A DNA stretch of 64,000 nt from Rhodovarius lipocyclicus (GTDB taxonomy: Bacteria; Pseudomonadota; Alphaproteobacteria; Acetobacterales; Acetobacteraceae): assembly GCF_009900765.1 (NCBI RefSeq), contig NZ_JAAABL010000002.1, positions 124,001-188,000 of the forward strand, written 5' to 3'. A program made the position numbers and the translations under genes. The notes below the pieces were generated by a model. It had not been told where the DNA came from. It made no database searches and was given only the letters and a program-made list of their open reading frames with translations. Numbering within the stretch: position 1 is the stretch's first letter; every line of letters begins with the position of its first letter. Below are positions 16,796-25,026 of this stretch, piece after piece.

Positions 16796-18816
16796 GAGGG
16801 GATGCCCTCGCGCGCCTGCCGCCGCATCCAGGACAGAGCCTCCTGCATCGGCATGGGCCGGCCGAGGTAGTAGCCCTGCATCAGCGGGCACCCCAACTCC
16901 CGCAGCATCAGCATGTCCGCCTCCGTCTCCACCCCTTCGGCCAGCACCTCGATCCCCAGCGACTGGCTCATGCCCAGGATGGTCTGCACCATCACCTGGT
17001 CGCCGGAGGAGCCGGAGATGCCGGTGACGAAGCAGCGGTCGATCTTCAGCCGGTCCACCTGCAACTGCCGCAGGGCGGCCAGCGAGGAATAGCCCACCCC
17101 GAAATCGTCGATCGCCAGCCGCACCCCGCCCAGCGACAGGCGCGACAGTTTTCCCTGCACGGCGCGCAGGTCCATCACCGCTTCCTCGGTGATCTCCAGC
17201 TCCAGCATGGCGGGCGGCAGGCTCTGCTGCGCCAGCATGCCCAGCACCAGATCATCCAGCGGCAGCTGCGCGATCTCCCGCGGGGAGACGTTCATGGCGA
17301 CCGTCAGATGATCCAGCCCCATGTCGCGCAGGGCGCGGATCATGGCGCAGGCTTCCTTCAGGATGAAGCGCAGCAGGGCCTCGGACAGGCCGGCCGTGGT
17401 GGCGGCCATGATCAGGTCGGGCGGCGAGATCCAGCCATGTCGGGGGTGCCGCCAGCGGATCAGCCCCTCGAATCCGCTCAGGATCCGCCCGCCTTGGCCC
17501 ATCTGGGGCTGGAACCACAATTGCAGCGTGTTCTCGTTCAGGGCGCGCAGCAGGTCGCGCTCCACGTCGCGGATCTTGTCCAGCCGCAGGCGCAGCGTCT
17601 CGTCGAACAGGCAGTGGCGCTTGCGGCCGGCGGCCTTGGCGGCTGTCAGTGCGGCGCTGGCGGCGCCCAGCATCGTGGGCACGTCCTCCTCCAGCCGGCG
17701 GTGAATGCCGATGCTGACACCGACGCGAATGCTGTCGCAGGCCGCGAAGGGAACGCCGATGGCGGTGATCAGCCGCTCGGCCAGGGCCTGCGGTTCCTCT
17801 TGCAGCAGGCGTGGGTCGAACAGCAGGCCGAACTCGTCGCCGCCCATCCGGCCGATCGCGCTGTGCTCAGGCATCAGCGCGCTCAGCCGGGCGGCCACCT
17901 GCCGCAGCAGCGTATCGCCGATGTCGTGGCCGAACATGTCGTTCACGCTCTTGAAGCCGTCCAGGTCCAGCAGCATCAGGCAGAGCGGCGTGGCGGAGGG
18001 GGCAGCGCGCCGTTCCAGTTCCTGCAGGAAGCCCTCCCGGTTCAGCAGGCCGGTCAGGGTGTCATGGATGGCGCGCTGGCGCGTCTCCTCCGCCACCTGT
18101 TGGGCCAGTTCCGTGGCAGCGCGCAGGGAGAGCGCCATGGCCGTCGCCTCGTTCTTCAGGCGGCTGGAATCGCGGAACACGCCCTCGCTTTCCCGGGTGC
18201 TGCGCAGCAGCGCCGCCAGGTACAGCAGGGCGGTGAAGGCCAGGAAGGTGTTGTCGAAGCCGCCGGCATAGAACAGGCACCCGGCCACCGAGAGCAGCGC
18301 CGGGGTGATGAAGGCGGCCGGCACCGGGGCATAGGCCGTGCCGTGCACCACCGCCCCGGCCGTGATCCCGCACACCACGATCAGGAAGAACTGCGTCTGC
18401 GGCGAGGTATATCTCGCGCAGAGCAGCGGCACCGCCGCCCAGACCAGCCCCGAGACCAGCGCCAGCACCCAGGACAGCCGCAGCAGCTGTTCCACCCGTG
18501 CCGAGGCGGCCTGCCGTTCCTGGGGCGCCGCATGGTCCCGCGGGTGCTCGAACCGCGCGCGGCACAGCGCCACCCGCAGACCGTTGGCGACCGAGGACGC
18601 GGCGAACCACGCCACCCCGACTTCCGCCGGGCCGTAGCGCAGGGCCATCAGCAGGTTGGCGATGCCCAGGATGACATTGACCGGGATGGAGATCAGCACG
18701 CTGCGCCGCACCGCCGCCAGTTGATCGGCGCGGATGAGGTGACGCAGAGAGGGGCACCCCGCATCGCCCTGGGGCGACTCACCTTTCGATGTCGCGGGGT
18801 CTTCTGGTTCGTTCAT
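16792..18816 (-). CDS. Membrane-bound GGDEF/EAL protein (c-di-GMP turnover)
   Basis: About 674 residues. An N-terminal membrane region with roughly six helices is followed by a GGDEF domain with an intact GRMGGDEFGLLF active site and then an EAL domain. In the EAL domain the first motif reads EGLIRW instead of EALIRW, but the other catalytic residues are present: the Asn of MNVSP, the Glu pair in EITEEAV, DDFGVGYSS, LKID, EGVET and MQGYYLGRP. Both activities are therefore possible. A longer start at 18888 exists; 18816 is preferred because the extension looks non-coding. Signal unknown. Confidence 0.92.
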   Translation of the reverse strand: MNEPEDPATSKGESPQGDAGCPSLRHLIRADQLAAVRRSVLISIPVNVILGIANLLMALRYGPAEVGVAWFAASSVANGLRVALCRARFEHPRDHAAPQERQAASARVEQLLRLSWVLALVSGLVWAAVPLLCARYTSPQTQFFLIVVCGITAGAVVHGTAYAPVPAAFITPALLSVAGCLFYAGGFDNTFLAFTALLYLAALLRSTRESEGVFRDSSRLKNEATAMALSLRAATELAQQVAEETRQRAIHDTLTGLLNREGFLQELERRAAPSATPLCLMLLDLDGFKSVNDMFGHDIGDTLLRQVAARLSALMPEHSAIGRMGGDEFGLLFDPRLLQEEPQALAERLITAIGVPFAACDSIRVGVSIGIHRRLEEDVPTMLGAASAALTAAKAAGRKRHCLFDETLRLRLDKIRDVERDLLRALNENTLQLWFQPQMGQGGRILSGFEGLIRWRHPRHGWISPPDLIMAATTAGLSEALLRFILKEACAMIRALRDMGLDHLTVAMNVSPREIAQLPLDDLVLGMLAQQSLPPAMLELEITEEAVMDLRAVQGKLSRLSLGGVRLAIDDFGVGYSSLAALRQLQVDRLKIDRCFVTGISGSSGDQVMVQTILGMSQSLGIEVLAEGVETEADMLMLRELGCPLMQGYYLGRPMPMQEALSWMRRQAREGIPS

Positions 18817-18930
18817 GCGCGACACATGCTGGCGTAGACCTGATGTCGAATTGCAGAAGCCATTGCGCTTATGCAATCCACCGGACATGCCCCGGCGCCA
18901 GGGGCCGCCGCAAGCATTCGATGCAGCCGC

Positions 18931-20103
18931 CTATACCCGAGTCAACCCTTCCGGTATTGCCGTGTAAAGCTGCTTGAGCCTTGAAAGATAAGGCTCCTGC
19001 CCCTTTTTGCGGGAACCCTCCACCGGGTCCGCTCGCAACATCGTGTCCGTGCTGTCCACGCTGAAGCGCCGCACCCAGTCCACGCGCGGGTCGCGCAGGG
19101 CCGCGACCGCCGCCGCATCGCCGCCGGCGGCCAGCACCGCGCCGCCCAGCACCGCGTCCTCGATGGCCTGTGTCGCCCCCTGGCCCAGCGTGGGCACCAT
19201 GCCCTGGGCGGCATCGCCCAGCAGCACCACGCGCCCGCCCAGCGTGTGGCGCAGGATGGGGCTTTCCTGCAGCCGGGCCCAATGCGTCTGGCCGGGCATG
19301 GCGCGGATCATCCGGCACATCCAGGCCACGGCGGGGCAGGGGGGCGCGTCGGCGGGCTCATACAGGGCGGCCTGGTATCCGGGGGCGCGCCATGCCTCGG
19401 GCACCTCGGCTTCCGGCGTGGGAAGCGGCACGCTGCCCGCGACATAGGCGGCGCCCCCGGGCAGGCGGAAGGCCAGCAGCCGGGCATGGCCGTTGAACCA
19501 TTGCCCGTAGTCGTCCAGCGGCGCGTCCCCGGCATCGGGCACCAGCAGCCGCGTCAGCGCCACGCCGAAGAAGCGGGGGGTGACGGGGCCGGCCGTGATC
19601 TCCCGCAAGCGGGAATAGCGGCCGTCGCAGCCCATCAGCAGATCGAAATCGCCCTCGTCGAACAGGGCGCCGTCGGGGCCGCGGAAGATGGGGCGCAGCC
19701 GGCCGTCGGCGGCTTTCTCCAGCGCCTCGAACCGGGCGCCGTGGCGTGTCAGAGGGGCGACCGGGGCGCGCAGCACGCGGTACAGCTCCGACCAGCGCAG
19801 GCGGATGCCGGGTTCCTCGGCCACGCGCAGCAGGTCGATATCGGCCAGGCGTTCGCCCGCCGCAGTGTCGATGAACCAGCGTTTCCAGGGCAGGGAGGCG
19901 GCGCGGACCGCCGCGTGGCGCGCCGGCAGGTACAGGCGCAGCGCCTTCATGGCGTTGGGGCCGATGTTCAAGCCGGTGCCGGCCTCCGCTTCCTCGCCGG
20001 CCGCCAGCCGGTCGAAGGCCCGCACGGAAAAGCCGGGCCGCCCGGCCAGCATTTCCGCCGCCAGGCTCCCGGCCACACCCGTGCCGATGATGGCAATCCG
20101 CAT
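18931..20103 (-). CDS. FAD-dependent monooxygenase (aromatic hydroxylase family)
   Basis: 390 residues. The N-terminal IAIIGTGVAGSLAAEML binds the ADP part of FAD; FDLLMGCDGRYSRLR holds the DG motif; RVVLLGDAAQGMVPTLGQGATQAIEDA is the classical GD motif of class A flavin hydroxylases. It should use NAD(P)H and O2 to hydroxylate an aromatic or related substrate that cannot be named from sequence. The 3' neighbour is unrelated; about 65 bp separate it from the oxidase subunit IV terminator region. Confidence 0.88.
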   Translation of the reverse strand: MRIAIIGTGVAGSLAAEMLAGRPGFSVRAFDRLAAGEEAEAGTGLNIGPNAMKALRLYLPARHAAVRAASLPWKRWFIDTAAGERLADIDLLRVAEEPGIRLRWSELYRVLRAPVAPLTRHGARFEALEKAADGRLRPIFRGPDGALFDEGDFDLLMGCDGRYSRLREITAGPVTPRFFGVALTRLLVPDAGDAPLDDYGQWFNGHARLLAFRLPGGAAYVAGSVPLPTPEAEVPEAWRAPGYQAALYEPADAPPCPAVAWMCRMIRAMPGQTHWARLQESPILRHTLGGRVVLLGDAAQGMVPTLGQGATQAIEDAVLGGAVLAAGGDAAAVAALRDPRVDWVRRFSVDSTDTMLRADPVEGSRKKGQEPYLSRLKQLYTAIPEGLTRV

Positions 20104-20139
20104 CCGCTCACTCCACCTGAGGGCGGGCGCGATGCAATT

Positions 20140-20160
20140 CCGGTGCCATTACGGCACCGG
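20140..20160 (-). terminator. Hairpin after the oxidase subunit IV gene
   Basis: CCGGTGCC (20140-20147) and GGCACCGG (20153-20160) form an 8-bp stem with a 5-nt loop, beginning 8 bases after the stop codon of the minus-strand small gene. Confidence 0.5.
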
Positions 20161-20168
20161 GGGCCGGA

Positions 20169-20327
20169 TCAGCCCCAGAACAGATAGATCACGAGCAGCA
20201 GCACGATGGTGGCGATGACGCCCCACTTGGTGGCGGCCATGAAGGCATTCAGCATGCCGGCGCGTTCGGCCAGGATGTCCTGGCTCTTCACCTCGATGAA
20301 GTCGTAGTGCGTCTGCTGACCAGCCAT
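20169..20327 (-). CDS. aa3-type cytochrome c oxidase subunit IV
   Basis: A 52-aa gene. The product starts MAGQQTHYDFIEVKSQDILA, continues with a short amphipathic segment, and ends in one membrane helix (VIATIVLLLVIYLFWG). This matches the tiny accessory subunit IV of bacterial aa3 oxidases (PF07835 type), which packs against the core of cytochrome c oxidase in the inner membrane; it is dispensable for activity in Paracoccus. TGGTCAGCAGACG and a single helix make the reading frame secure. The oxidase core genes are not in the window, as is usual for this subunit. Confidence 0.85.
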   Translation of the reverse strand: MAGQQTHYDFIEVKSQDILAERAGMLNAFMAATKWGVIATIVLLLVIYLFWG

Positions 20328-20393
20328 ATGGAGAGAACCCCTTCCTCGCTGCCTGCTTCCATAGGAAACCGGCGCGGGCGAGGCAAGGGGCCG

Positions 20394-21005
20394 CTACAGC
20401 TTCCAGGCGCGCAGGGCGGCATCCGGGGCGGGCTGGGCGGGCTTTTCGCCGCCGGCCACCGCCGCCAGCACGGCGGGGTACAGGATATGTTCCTGCGCCA
20501 GCACCCGGGCGGCCAGCGTATCCTCGGTGTCGCCGGGCAGGATGGGCACGGCGGCCTGGGCCAGGATGGGGCCCTCATCCACGCCGGGGGCCACCCAGTG
20601 CACGGTGCAGCCATGCAGGGCCACGCCCGCCTCCAGCGCGCGGGCATGGGTGTCCAGCCCCTTGAAGCTGGGCAGCAGGCTGGGATGGATGTTGATCATC
20701 TTCCCCTCCCACCGGCGCACGAAGGGCTCGGTCAGCACGCGCAGGAAGCCCGCGAGCACCACCAGCTCCACGCCGTGCGCTTCCAGCACGGATTGCAGTT
20801 CGGCCTCGAATTCCTCTCGCGGGCGGCGGCGGCTTTCGACCACGGCGGTGGCCACGCCCTCGGCGGCGGCGGTCTCCAGGCCACGGGCGTCGGCCTTGTT
20901 GGACAGCACCAGCACCGGGCGCGCCGGATAGGCGGGGTCGCGCGCGGCGGCCAGGATCGCGGCCATGTTGCTGCCGCGGCCGGAGATGAGGAGGGCGGTG
21001 CGCAT
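20394..21005 (-). CDS. purN: Phosphoribosylglycinamide formyltransferase
   Basis: 203 residues. Transfers formyl from 10-formyltetrahydrofolate to GAR in purine synthesis. ISGRGSNMAAI binds the phosphate of GAR; INIHPSLLPSFKGLDTH carries the catalytic Asn and His; VDEGPILAQAAV carries the catalytic Asp. Length and order are normal. It lies 138 bp downstream of purM on the same strand, and the pair probably forms one transcript. Confidence 0.95.
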   Translation of the reverse strand: MRTALLISGRGSNMAAILAAARDPAYPARPVLVLSNKADARGLETAAAEGVATAVVESRRRPREEFEAELQSVLEAHGVELVVLAGFLRVLTEPFVRRWEGKMINIHPSLLPSFKGLDTHARALEAGVALHGCTVHWVAPGVDEGPILAQAAVPILPGDTEDTLAARVLAQEHILYPAVLAAVAGGEKPAQPAPDAALRAWKL

Positions 21006-21143
21006 GCTGCCTGTGTTCCTTCGTTCAAGCGCCCGGACGGGCGCCGCGGCCAGTGCCGCGAAGCCCAGCGGCCGGATGGCCGCGCCCGGCGTCTGAGGGC
21101 GGAAAAATGGCCTGGGGCCCAGGGCCGTTGGCGGCCCGGGGCA

Positions 21144-22223
21144 TCAGAGCCCGATCGGGCCGTCCATGATCACCTCGGCCTCGCCGGTGCCGGGCACCAG
21201 GCGGCCGATGCGGTGGGCGGTCTCCCCCGCCTCGGCCAGCAGCGCGATGGCGGCATCCGCCTCGGCCTCGGCCACCACCACCACCATGCCGACGCCGCAG
21301 TTGAACACGCGCAGCATCTCGGCCTCGACCACGCCGCCGGCGCGGGCCAGCCAGGAGAAGACGGGCGGGATGGGCCAGGAGCCGCCCTTCACCTCGGCGC
21401 CCACGCCCTCGGGCAGCACGCGGGGCAGGTTGCCCGGCAGGCCGCCGCCCGTGATGTGGGCGGCCGCCTTCAGCAGCCCGGCCTTGTGCAGCGCCAGCAG
21501 CGGTTTCACGTAGATGCGGGTGGGCACCAGCAGCGCCTCGCCCAGCGTCTTGCCCGCTTCCCAGGGGCAGGGATCGGTCAGGGTTTTGCCCGCCACTTCC
21601 AGCACCTTGCGCACCAGCGAGAAGCCGTTGGAATGCACGCCGGAGGCCGCGAGGCCCAGCAGCACGTCGCCGGGCCCCACATCGGGCTTCGGCAGCAGGT
21701 TCGCGCGCTCGGCGGCACCCACCGAGAAGCCCGCGAGGTCGTAATCGCCCTTGTGGTACATGCCCGGCATCTCGGCGGTTTCGCCGCCGACCAGGGCGCA
21801 GCCCGCGATGTGGCAGCCCTCGGCGATGCCGGCCACCACGTCCCGCGCCTGGGCCACGTCCAGCGCGCCGGTGGCGAAGTAGTCCAGGAAGAACAGGGGC
21901 TCGGCGCCCTGCACCACCAGGTCGTTCACGCACATGGCCACCAGGTCGATGCCCACCGTGTCATGCTTGCCAGCGTCGATCGCCAGGCGCAGCTTGGTGC
22001 CCACACCGTCGGTCGAGGAGACCAGCACGGGGTCGGAGAAGCCCGCCGCCTTCAGGTCGAACAGCGCGCCGAAGCCGCCGAGGCCGCCCATGACACCGCT
22101 GCGATTCGTGCGCTTCGCGTGGGGCTTGATGGCTTCCACCAGCGCGTCGCCCGCGTCGATGTCCACCCCGGCCGCGGCATATGTCAGGCCGTTGTCGCTT
22201 GAACTGGTCAGGGCAACCTCCAA
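21144..22223 (-). CDS. purM: Phosphoribosylformylglycinamidine cyclo-ligase (AIR synthetase)
   Basis: 359 residues, ATP-dependent ring closure of FGAM to AIR. Family hallmarks are present: [20 protein letters not shown] at the N-terminus, [42 protein letters not shown] and the C-terminal [12 protein letters not shown] 37-bp gap separates its start from the divergent DUF2066 gene, so the promoters overlap. purN follows. Confidence 0.96.
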   Translation of the reverse strand: MEVALTSSSDNGLTYAAAGVDIDAGDALVEAIKPHAKRTNRSGVMGGLGGFGALFDLKAAGFSDPVLVSSTDGVGTKLRLAIDAGKHDTVGIDLVAMCVNDLVVQGAEPLFFLDYFATGALDVAQARDVVAGIAEGCHIAGCALVGGETAEMPGMYHKGDYDLAGFSVGAAERANLLPKPDVGPGDVLLGLAASGVHSNGFSLVRKVLEVAGKTLTDPCPWEAGKTLGEALLVPTRIYVKPLLALHKAGLLKAAAHITGGGLPGNLPRVLPEGVGAEVKGGSWPIPPVFSWLARAGGVVEAEMLRVFNCGVGMVVVVAEAEADAAIALLAEAGETAHRIGRLVPGTGEAEVIMDGPIGL

Positions 22224-22260
22224 TACGGTAAGGGCATGTTCAGTGGTTCAGGGGATCCCG

Positions 22261-22908
22261 ATGGCGCCTTTTAATCGCCTCACGCGGCGCGCGATACCTT
22301 TCTTGGCGCTGGCGGGGGCGTTGTCCACCGCATGGCTGGGCTATGCCCATGCGCAGGACAACCCGATGCGCCAGACCGGCATCGTGGTGGAAGCGACCGC
22401 CGCCGACGCGGTGCAGGCGCGCGAACGCGCCCTGGCCCAGGGCCGGCGCATCGCCTTCCAGCGGATGCAGGCGGCCACCGGCGGCTCGGCCGAGGGCGCG
22501 TCGGATCGGCAGATCGAATCGATGATCGCCTCCATGATCATCGAGGAGGAGCGTGTCAGCTCCACCCGCTATGTCGGGCGCATCACGGTGGTGTTCCGGG
22601 GCGGCGGCGCGGGCGGGCAGGCGGCGGTGCCGAACCCCATGGCGGGCCAGCCCGCCAGCAGCTTCATCGAGGCCACGGCCGCCTTCGCCGGCATGCCCGA
22701 ATGGATCAATCTGCGCCGCCGCCTGATGCAGTCGGCGCCGGTGGCCAGCGTGGACATCCTGGCCATCAGCGTGGACAGCGCCCGGCTGCGCCTGGGCCTG
22801 CGCATCCCGGAGGCCGAGGCCCCCGGCGCCCTGCAGGCCGCTGGCGTCACGCTGCTGCCCGGCACCATCCCGGGCGAGCCCTGGCGGGTGGGCCTTGGCG
22901 GGGGCTGA
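22261..22908 (+). CDS. Exported DUF2066-type protein
   Basis: 215 residues with a cleavable signal peptide (FLALAGALSTAWLGYAHAQ). The mature part begins with a repeat-like segment (TAADAVQARERALAQGRRIAFQRMQ) seen in DUF2066 proteins, which are periplasmic and of unknown function. It opens a three-gene operon with a CDP-alcohol phosphatidyltransferase and an AI-2E family permease; the next frame overlaps its end by 14 bp. The assignment to DUF2066 is from memory of this conserved gene order and is moderately sure. Confidence 0.7.
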   Translation: MAPFNRLTRRAIPFLALAGALSTAWLGYAHAQDNPMRQTGIVVEATAADAVQARERALAQGRRIAFQRMQAATGGSAEGASDRQIESMIASMIIEEERVSSTRYVGRITVVFRGGGAGGQAAVPNPMAGQPASSFIEATAAFAGMPEWINLRRRLMQSAPVASVDILAISVDSARLRLGLRIPEAEAPGALQAAGVTLLPGTIPGEPWRVGLGGG

Positions 22909-23488
22909 CCCCACCCCGCCGGGGGGTGAATCGCATCGGCTGTTCACCCTGCCGAACATCATAACCCTGGTGCGGCTGGCGGCCGTGCCGGCCACGGTGT
23001 GGCTGGTGCTGCACCAGGCCATGGGCTGGGCCTTCATCGTCTTCGCGGCCGCCGGCGTCTCGGATGGGCTGGATGGCTGGATCGCCCGTGCCTGGAACCA
23101 GCGCAGCGCCCTGGGCGCCATGCTGGACCCCGTGGCCGACAAGGCGCTGCTGATCAGCATCTATATCGTGCTCGCCATCATGGGCGGCCTGCCGGACTGG
23201 CTGGCCATCCTGGTCGTGACGCGGGACGTGTTCATCCTGGGCGGGCTGGCGGTGCTGTGGTTCCTGGGGATTAGACCGCCGATCGCGCCGCTGTATATTT
23301 CCAAGGTGAACACCTTCACCCAGATCGCGCTCGCGGGTTTCGCGCTGTTGCAGGCCGGCTTCGGCATGGGGCCCGACTGGGGGCTGCAATTCCTGATCTG
23401 GAGCGTGGCGTGCTCCACCCTGGTTTCGGGCGCGGCCTATCTGGCCGGTGGCGCGCGGCTGCTGGCCGCCGGGCCCGGCCAGCCATGA
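22895..23488 (+). CDS. CDP-alcohol phosphatidyltransferase family protein
   Basis: 197 residues, about five membrane helices. The catalytic signature DG-x2-AR-x8-G-x3-D-x3-D is complete: SDGLDGWIARAWNQ then SALGAMLDPVADKA. The enzyme should exchange CMP in CDP-diacylglycerol for an alcohol; shorter divergent members like this one, encoded beside a permease, have no settled product, so pgsA is not assigned. The only acceptable start is TTG at 22895, inside the previous gene (14-bp overlap); no in-frame ATG or GTG precedes LFTLPNII. Confidence 0.88.
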   Translation: MAGADPTPPGGESHRLFTLPNIITLVRLAAVPATVWLVLHQAMGWAFIVFAAAGVSDGLDGWIARAWNQRSALGAMLDPVADKALLISIYIVLAIMGGLPDWLAILVVTRDVFILGGLAVLWFLGIRPPIAPLYISKVNTFTQIALAGFALLQAGFGMGPDWGLQFLIWSVACSTLVSGAAYLAGGARLLAAGPGQP

Positions 23489-24627
23489 GCCTGACCATGC
23501 CGCCCTCCCTGACGCCCCCCGCCCCGGGCCGGGGGCGCCCCCTGCCGCCCGGCCCGCACCACGCCACCCCGCGCCAGCGCCGCAACCTGGTACTGGGGCT
23601 GCTGGCGGGGGTGCTGTTCTGCCTGTGGCTGTTCTCGGGCATTCTCACGCCCTTCGTGCTGGCCATCTGCATGGCCTATTTCCTGGATCCGCTGGCGACG
23701 CGCATGGCGGGGCTCGGCATTCCGCGCACGCTGTCGGCCGCGCTGCTGGTCGGGCTGATGATGGTGGCGGCGCTGCTGACCGTGCTGCTCGTCTATCCGT
23801 TGCTGCTGGTGCAGATCGGCATCCTGCTGACGCGCCTGCCCGCCTATGCCGCCAGCATCGGCGGGCAGGTGCGCGACCTGCTGCTGCATCTGGAGGAAGC
23901 CGCGGGACCGGAGGTGGTGGATGCGCGCCTGCGCGAACTCGTCGTCTCCCAGGCCGGGCAGATGGTCAGTTTCCTGGGTACGGCGGCCACTCGGCTCATC
24001 GGCGGCGGGCTGGCGCTGTTCAGCGTGTTCACGCTGGTGGTGGTCACGCCCGTGGTCGGTTTCTATCTGCTGCGGGACTGGCCGGGGATCATGCTGCGCA
24101 TCGAATCCTGGCTGCCGCGCCGCAGCGCCCCCACCCTGCGCCACCTGGCGCTGGAGACCGACCGCGTTTTGGGCGGCTGGTTCCGGGGCCAGCTGATCTG
24201 CTGCCTGATCCTGGTGGTGCTCTATGCCGGCGGGCTGTCGCTGGTGGGGCTGGAGCTGGCGCTGATGGTGGGGCTGTTCGCGGGCATCCTGTCCTTCATC
24301 CCCTATGTCGGCACCTTCACGGGCTTCGTCACGGCGCTGGTGCTGGCCGCCGCGCAATGGGGCACCTGGTCCGGCATCTGGCCCGTCATCGCGGTGTTCG
24401 CCGTGGGGCACATCATCGAGGGCTACATCATCTACCCCCGCCTGCTGGGCGACCGGGTGGAACTGCACGCGGTGTGGGTGATCTTCGCGCTGTTCGCGGG
24501 CGGCGTGGCGCTGGGCTTCCTGGGCGTGCTGCTGGCGGTGCCGATTGCCGCGGCCATCGGCGTGCTGGCGCGGTTCTGGATGCGGAAATACCTGGAAAGC
24601 CCCCTATACCTGGACCCGCCGCGCTGA
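23485..24627 (+). CDS. AI-2E family transporter (PerM/YdiK-like)
   Basis: 380 residues, about eight membrane helices. The segment TPFVLAICMAYFLDPLATRM, the soluble central domain (SIGGQVRDLLLHLEEAAG), then LSFIPYVGTFTGFVTAL and EGYIIYPRLLGDRVELHAVWV are typical of this family. Members export small molecules or act as Na/H antiporters; the name reflects one E. coli member only. The ATG overlaps the previous stop (ATGA). In many alphaproteobacteria the next gene would be hdaA; here the riboswitch-btuB unit follows. Confidence 0.9.
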   Translation: MSLTMPPSLTPPAPGRGRPLPPGPHHATPRQRRNLVLGLLAGVLFCLWLFSGILTPFVLAICMAYFLDPLATRMAGLGIPRTLSAALLVGLMMVAALLTVLLVYPLLLVQIGILLTRLPAYAASIGGQVRDLLLHLEEAAGPEVVDARLRELVVSQAGQMVSFLGTAATRLIGGGLALFSVFTLVVVTPVVGFYLLRDWPGIMLRIESWLPRRSAPTLRHLALETDRVLGGWFRGQLICCLILVVLYAGGLSLVGLELALMVGLFAGILSFIPYVGTFTGFVTALVLAAAQWGTWSGIWPVIAVFAVGHIIEGYIIYPRLLGDRVELHAVWVIFALFAGGVALGFLGVLLAVPIAAAIGVLARFWMRKYLESPLYLDPPR

Positions 24628-24684
24628 TCTTCGGCCCTTTTGGCCGGTTGGCAGCGCCGCCACACAAGATTACACAGCGCAACA

Positions 24685-24880
24685 TGCGACGGTGACCCGC
24701 AAGGGTTGAAACGGGAACGCGAGAAGGGGCCCCTGGCCCCCAGTCCGCGGCTGCCCCCGCAACTGTAAGCGGCGTTTGCCGCCCCATCAGCCATTGCCGC
24801 GCCCGTTGGGGCGCAGGCGAGAAGGCGGGGCGGCCGGTGGAACCCCCACCAGCCCGCGAGCCAGGAGACCGGCCGGCGCA
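24685..24880 (+). promoter_or_regulatory. Cobalamin riboswitch
   Basis: The conserved core is readable in order: GGTGACCC and GAAACGGGAACGC (about 24691-24720), AGTCCGCGGCTGCCCCCGCA and ACTGTAAGCGG (24742-24772), and the B12 box AGCCAGGAGACCGGCC (24859-24874). It lies 150 nt upstream of a BtuB-type receptor. Binding of adenosyl- or methylcobalamin should lower receptor expression. The rest of 24628-25026 contains no gene. Confidence 0.92.
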
Positions 24881-25026
24881 GAGTTGTCCTGCAGGCATCC
24901 GGGCGGGGAGCACCGGTGCCACGGAAGGGGTTTGCCCCAGACCGTCTAGCGGGTGCGACGACGCCTCAGCCCCCGTTCCGGCCATGCCGGGGCGGGATCG
25001 TCCACACCTGTCCGGAGCATCGCCCG

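Noticed and set aside
15883-18837. A 984-codon plus-strand frame over ftsX, plsC and the GGDEF/EAL gene
   Set aside because: It is out of frame with ftsX and plsC and antisense to the GGDEF/EAL gene; no domain content.
24916-25026. In-frame extension of the B12 receptor by 37 codons
   Set aside because: It lies in the riboswitch leader; the signal peptide and GGAG place the start at 25027.
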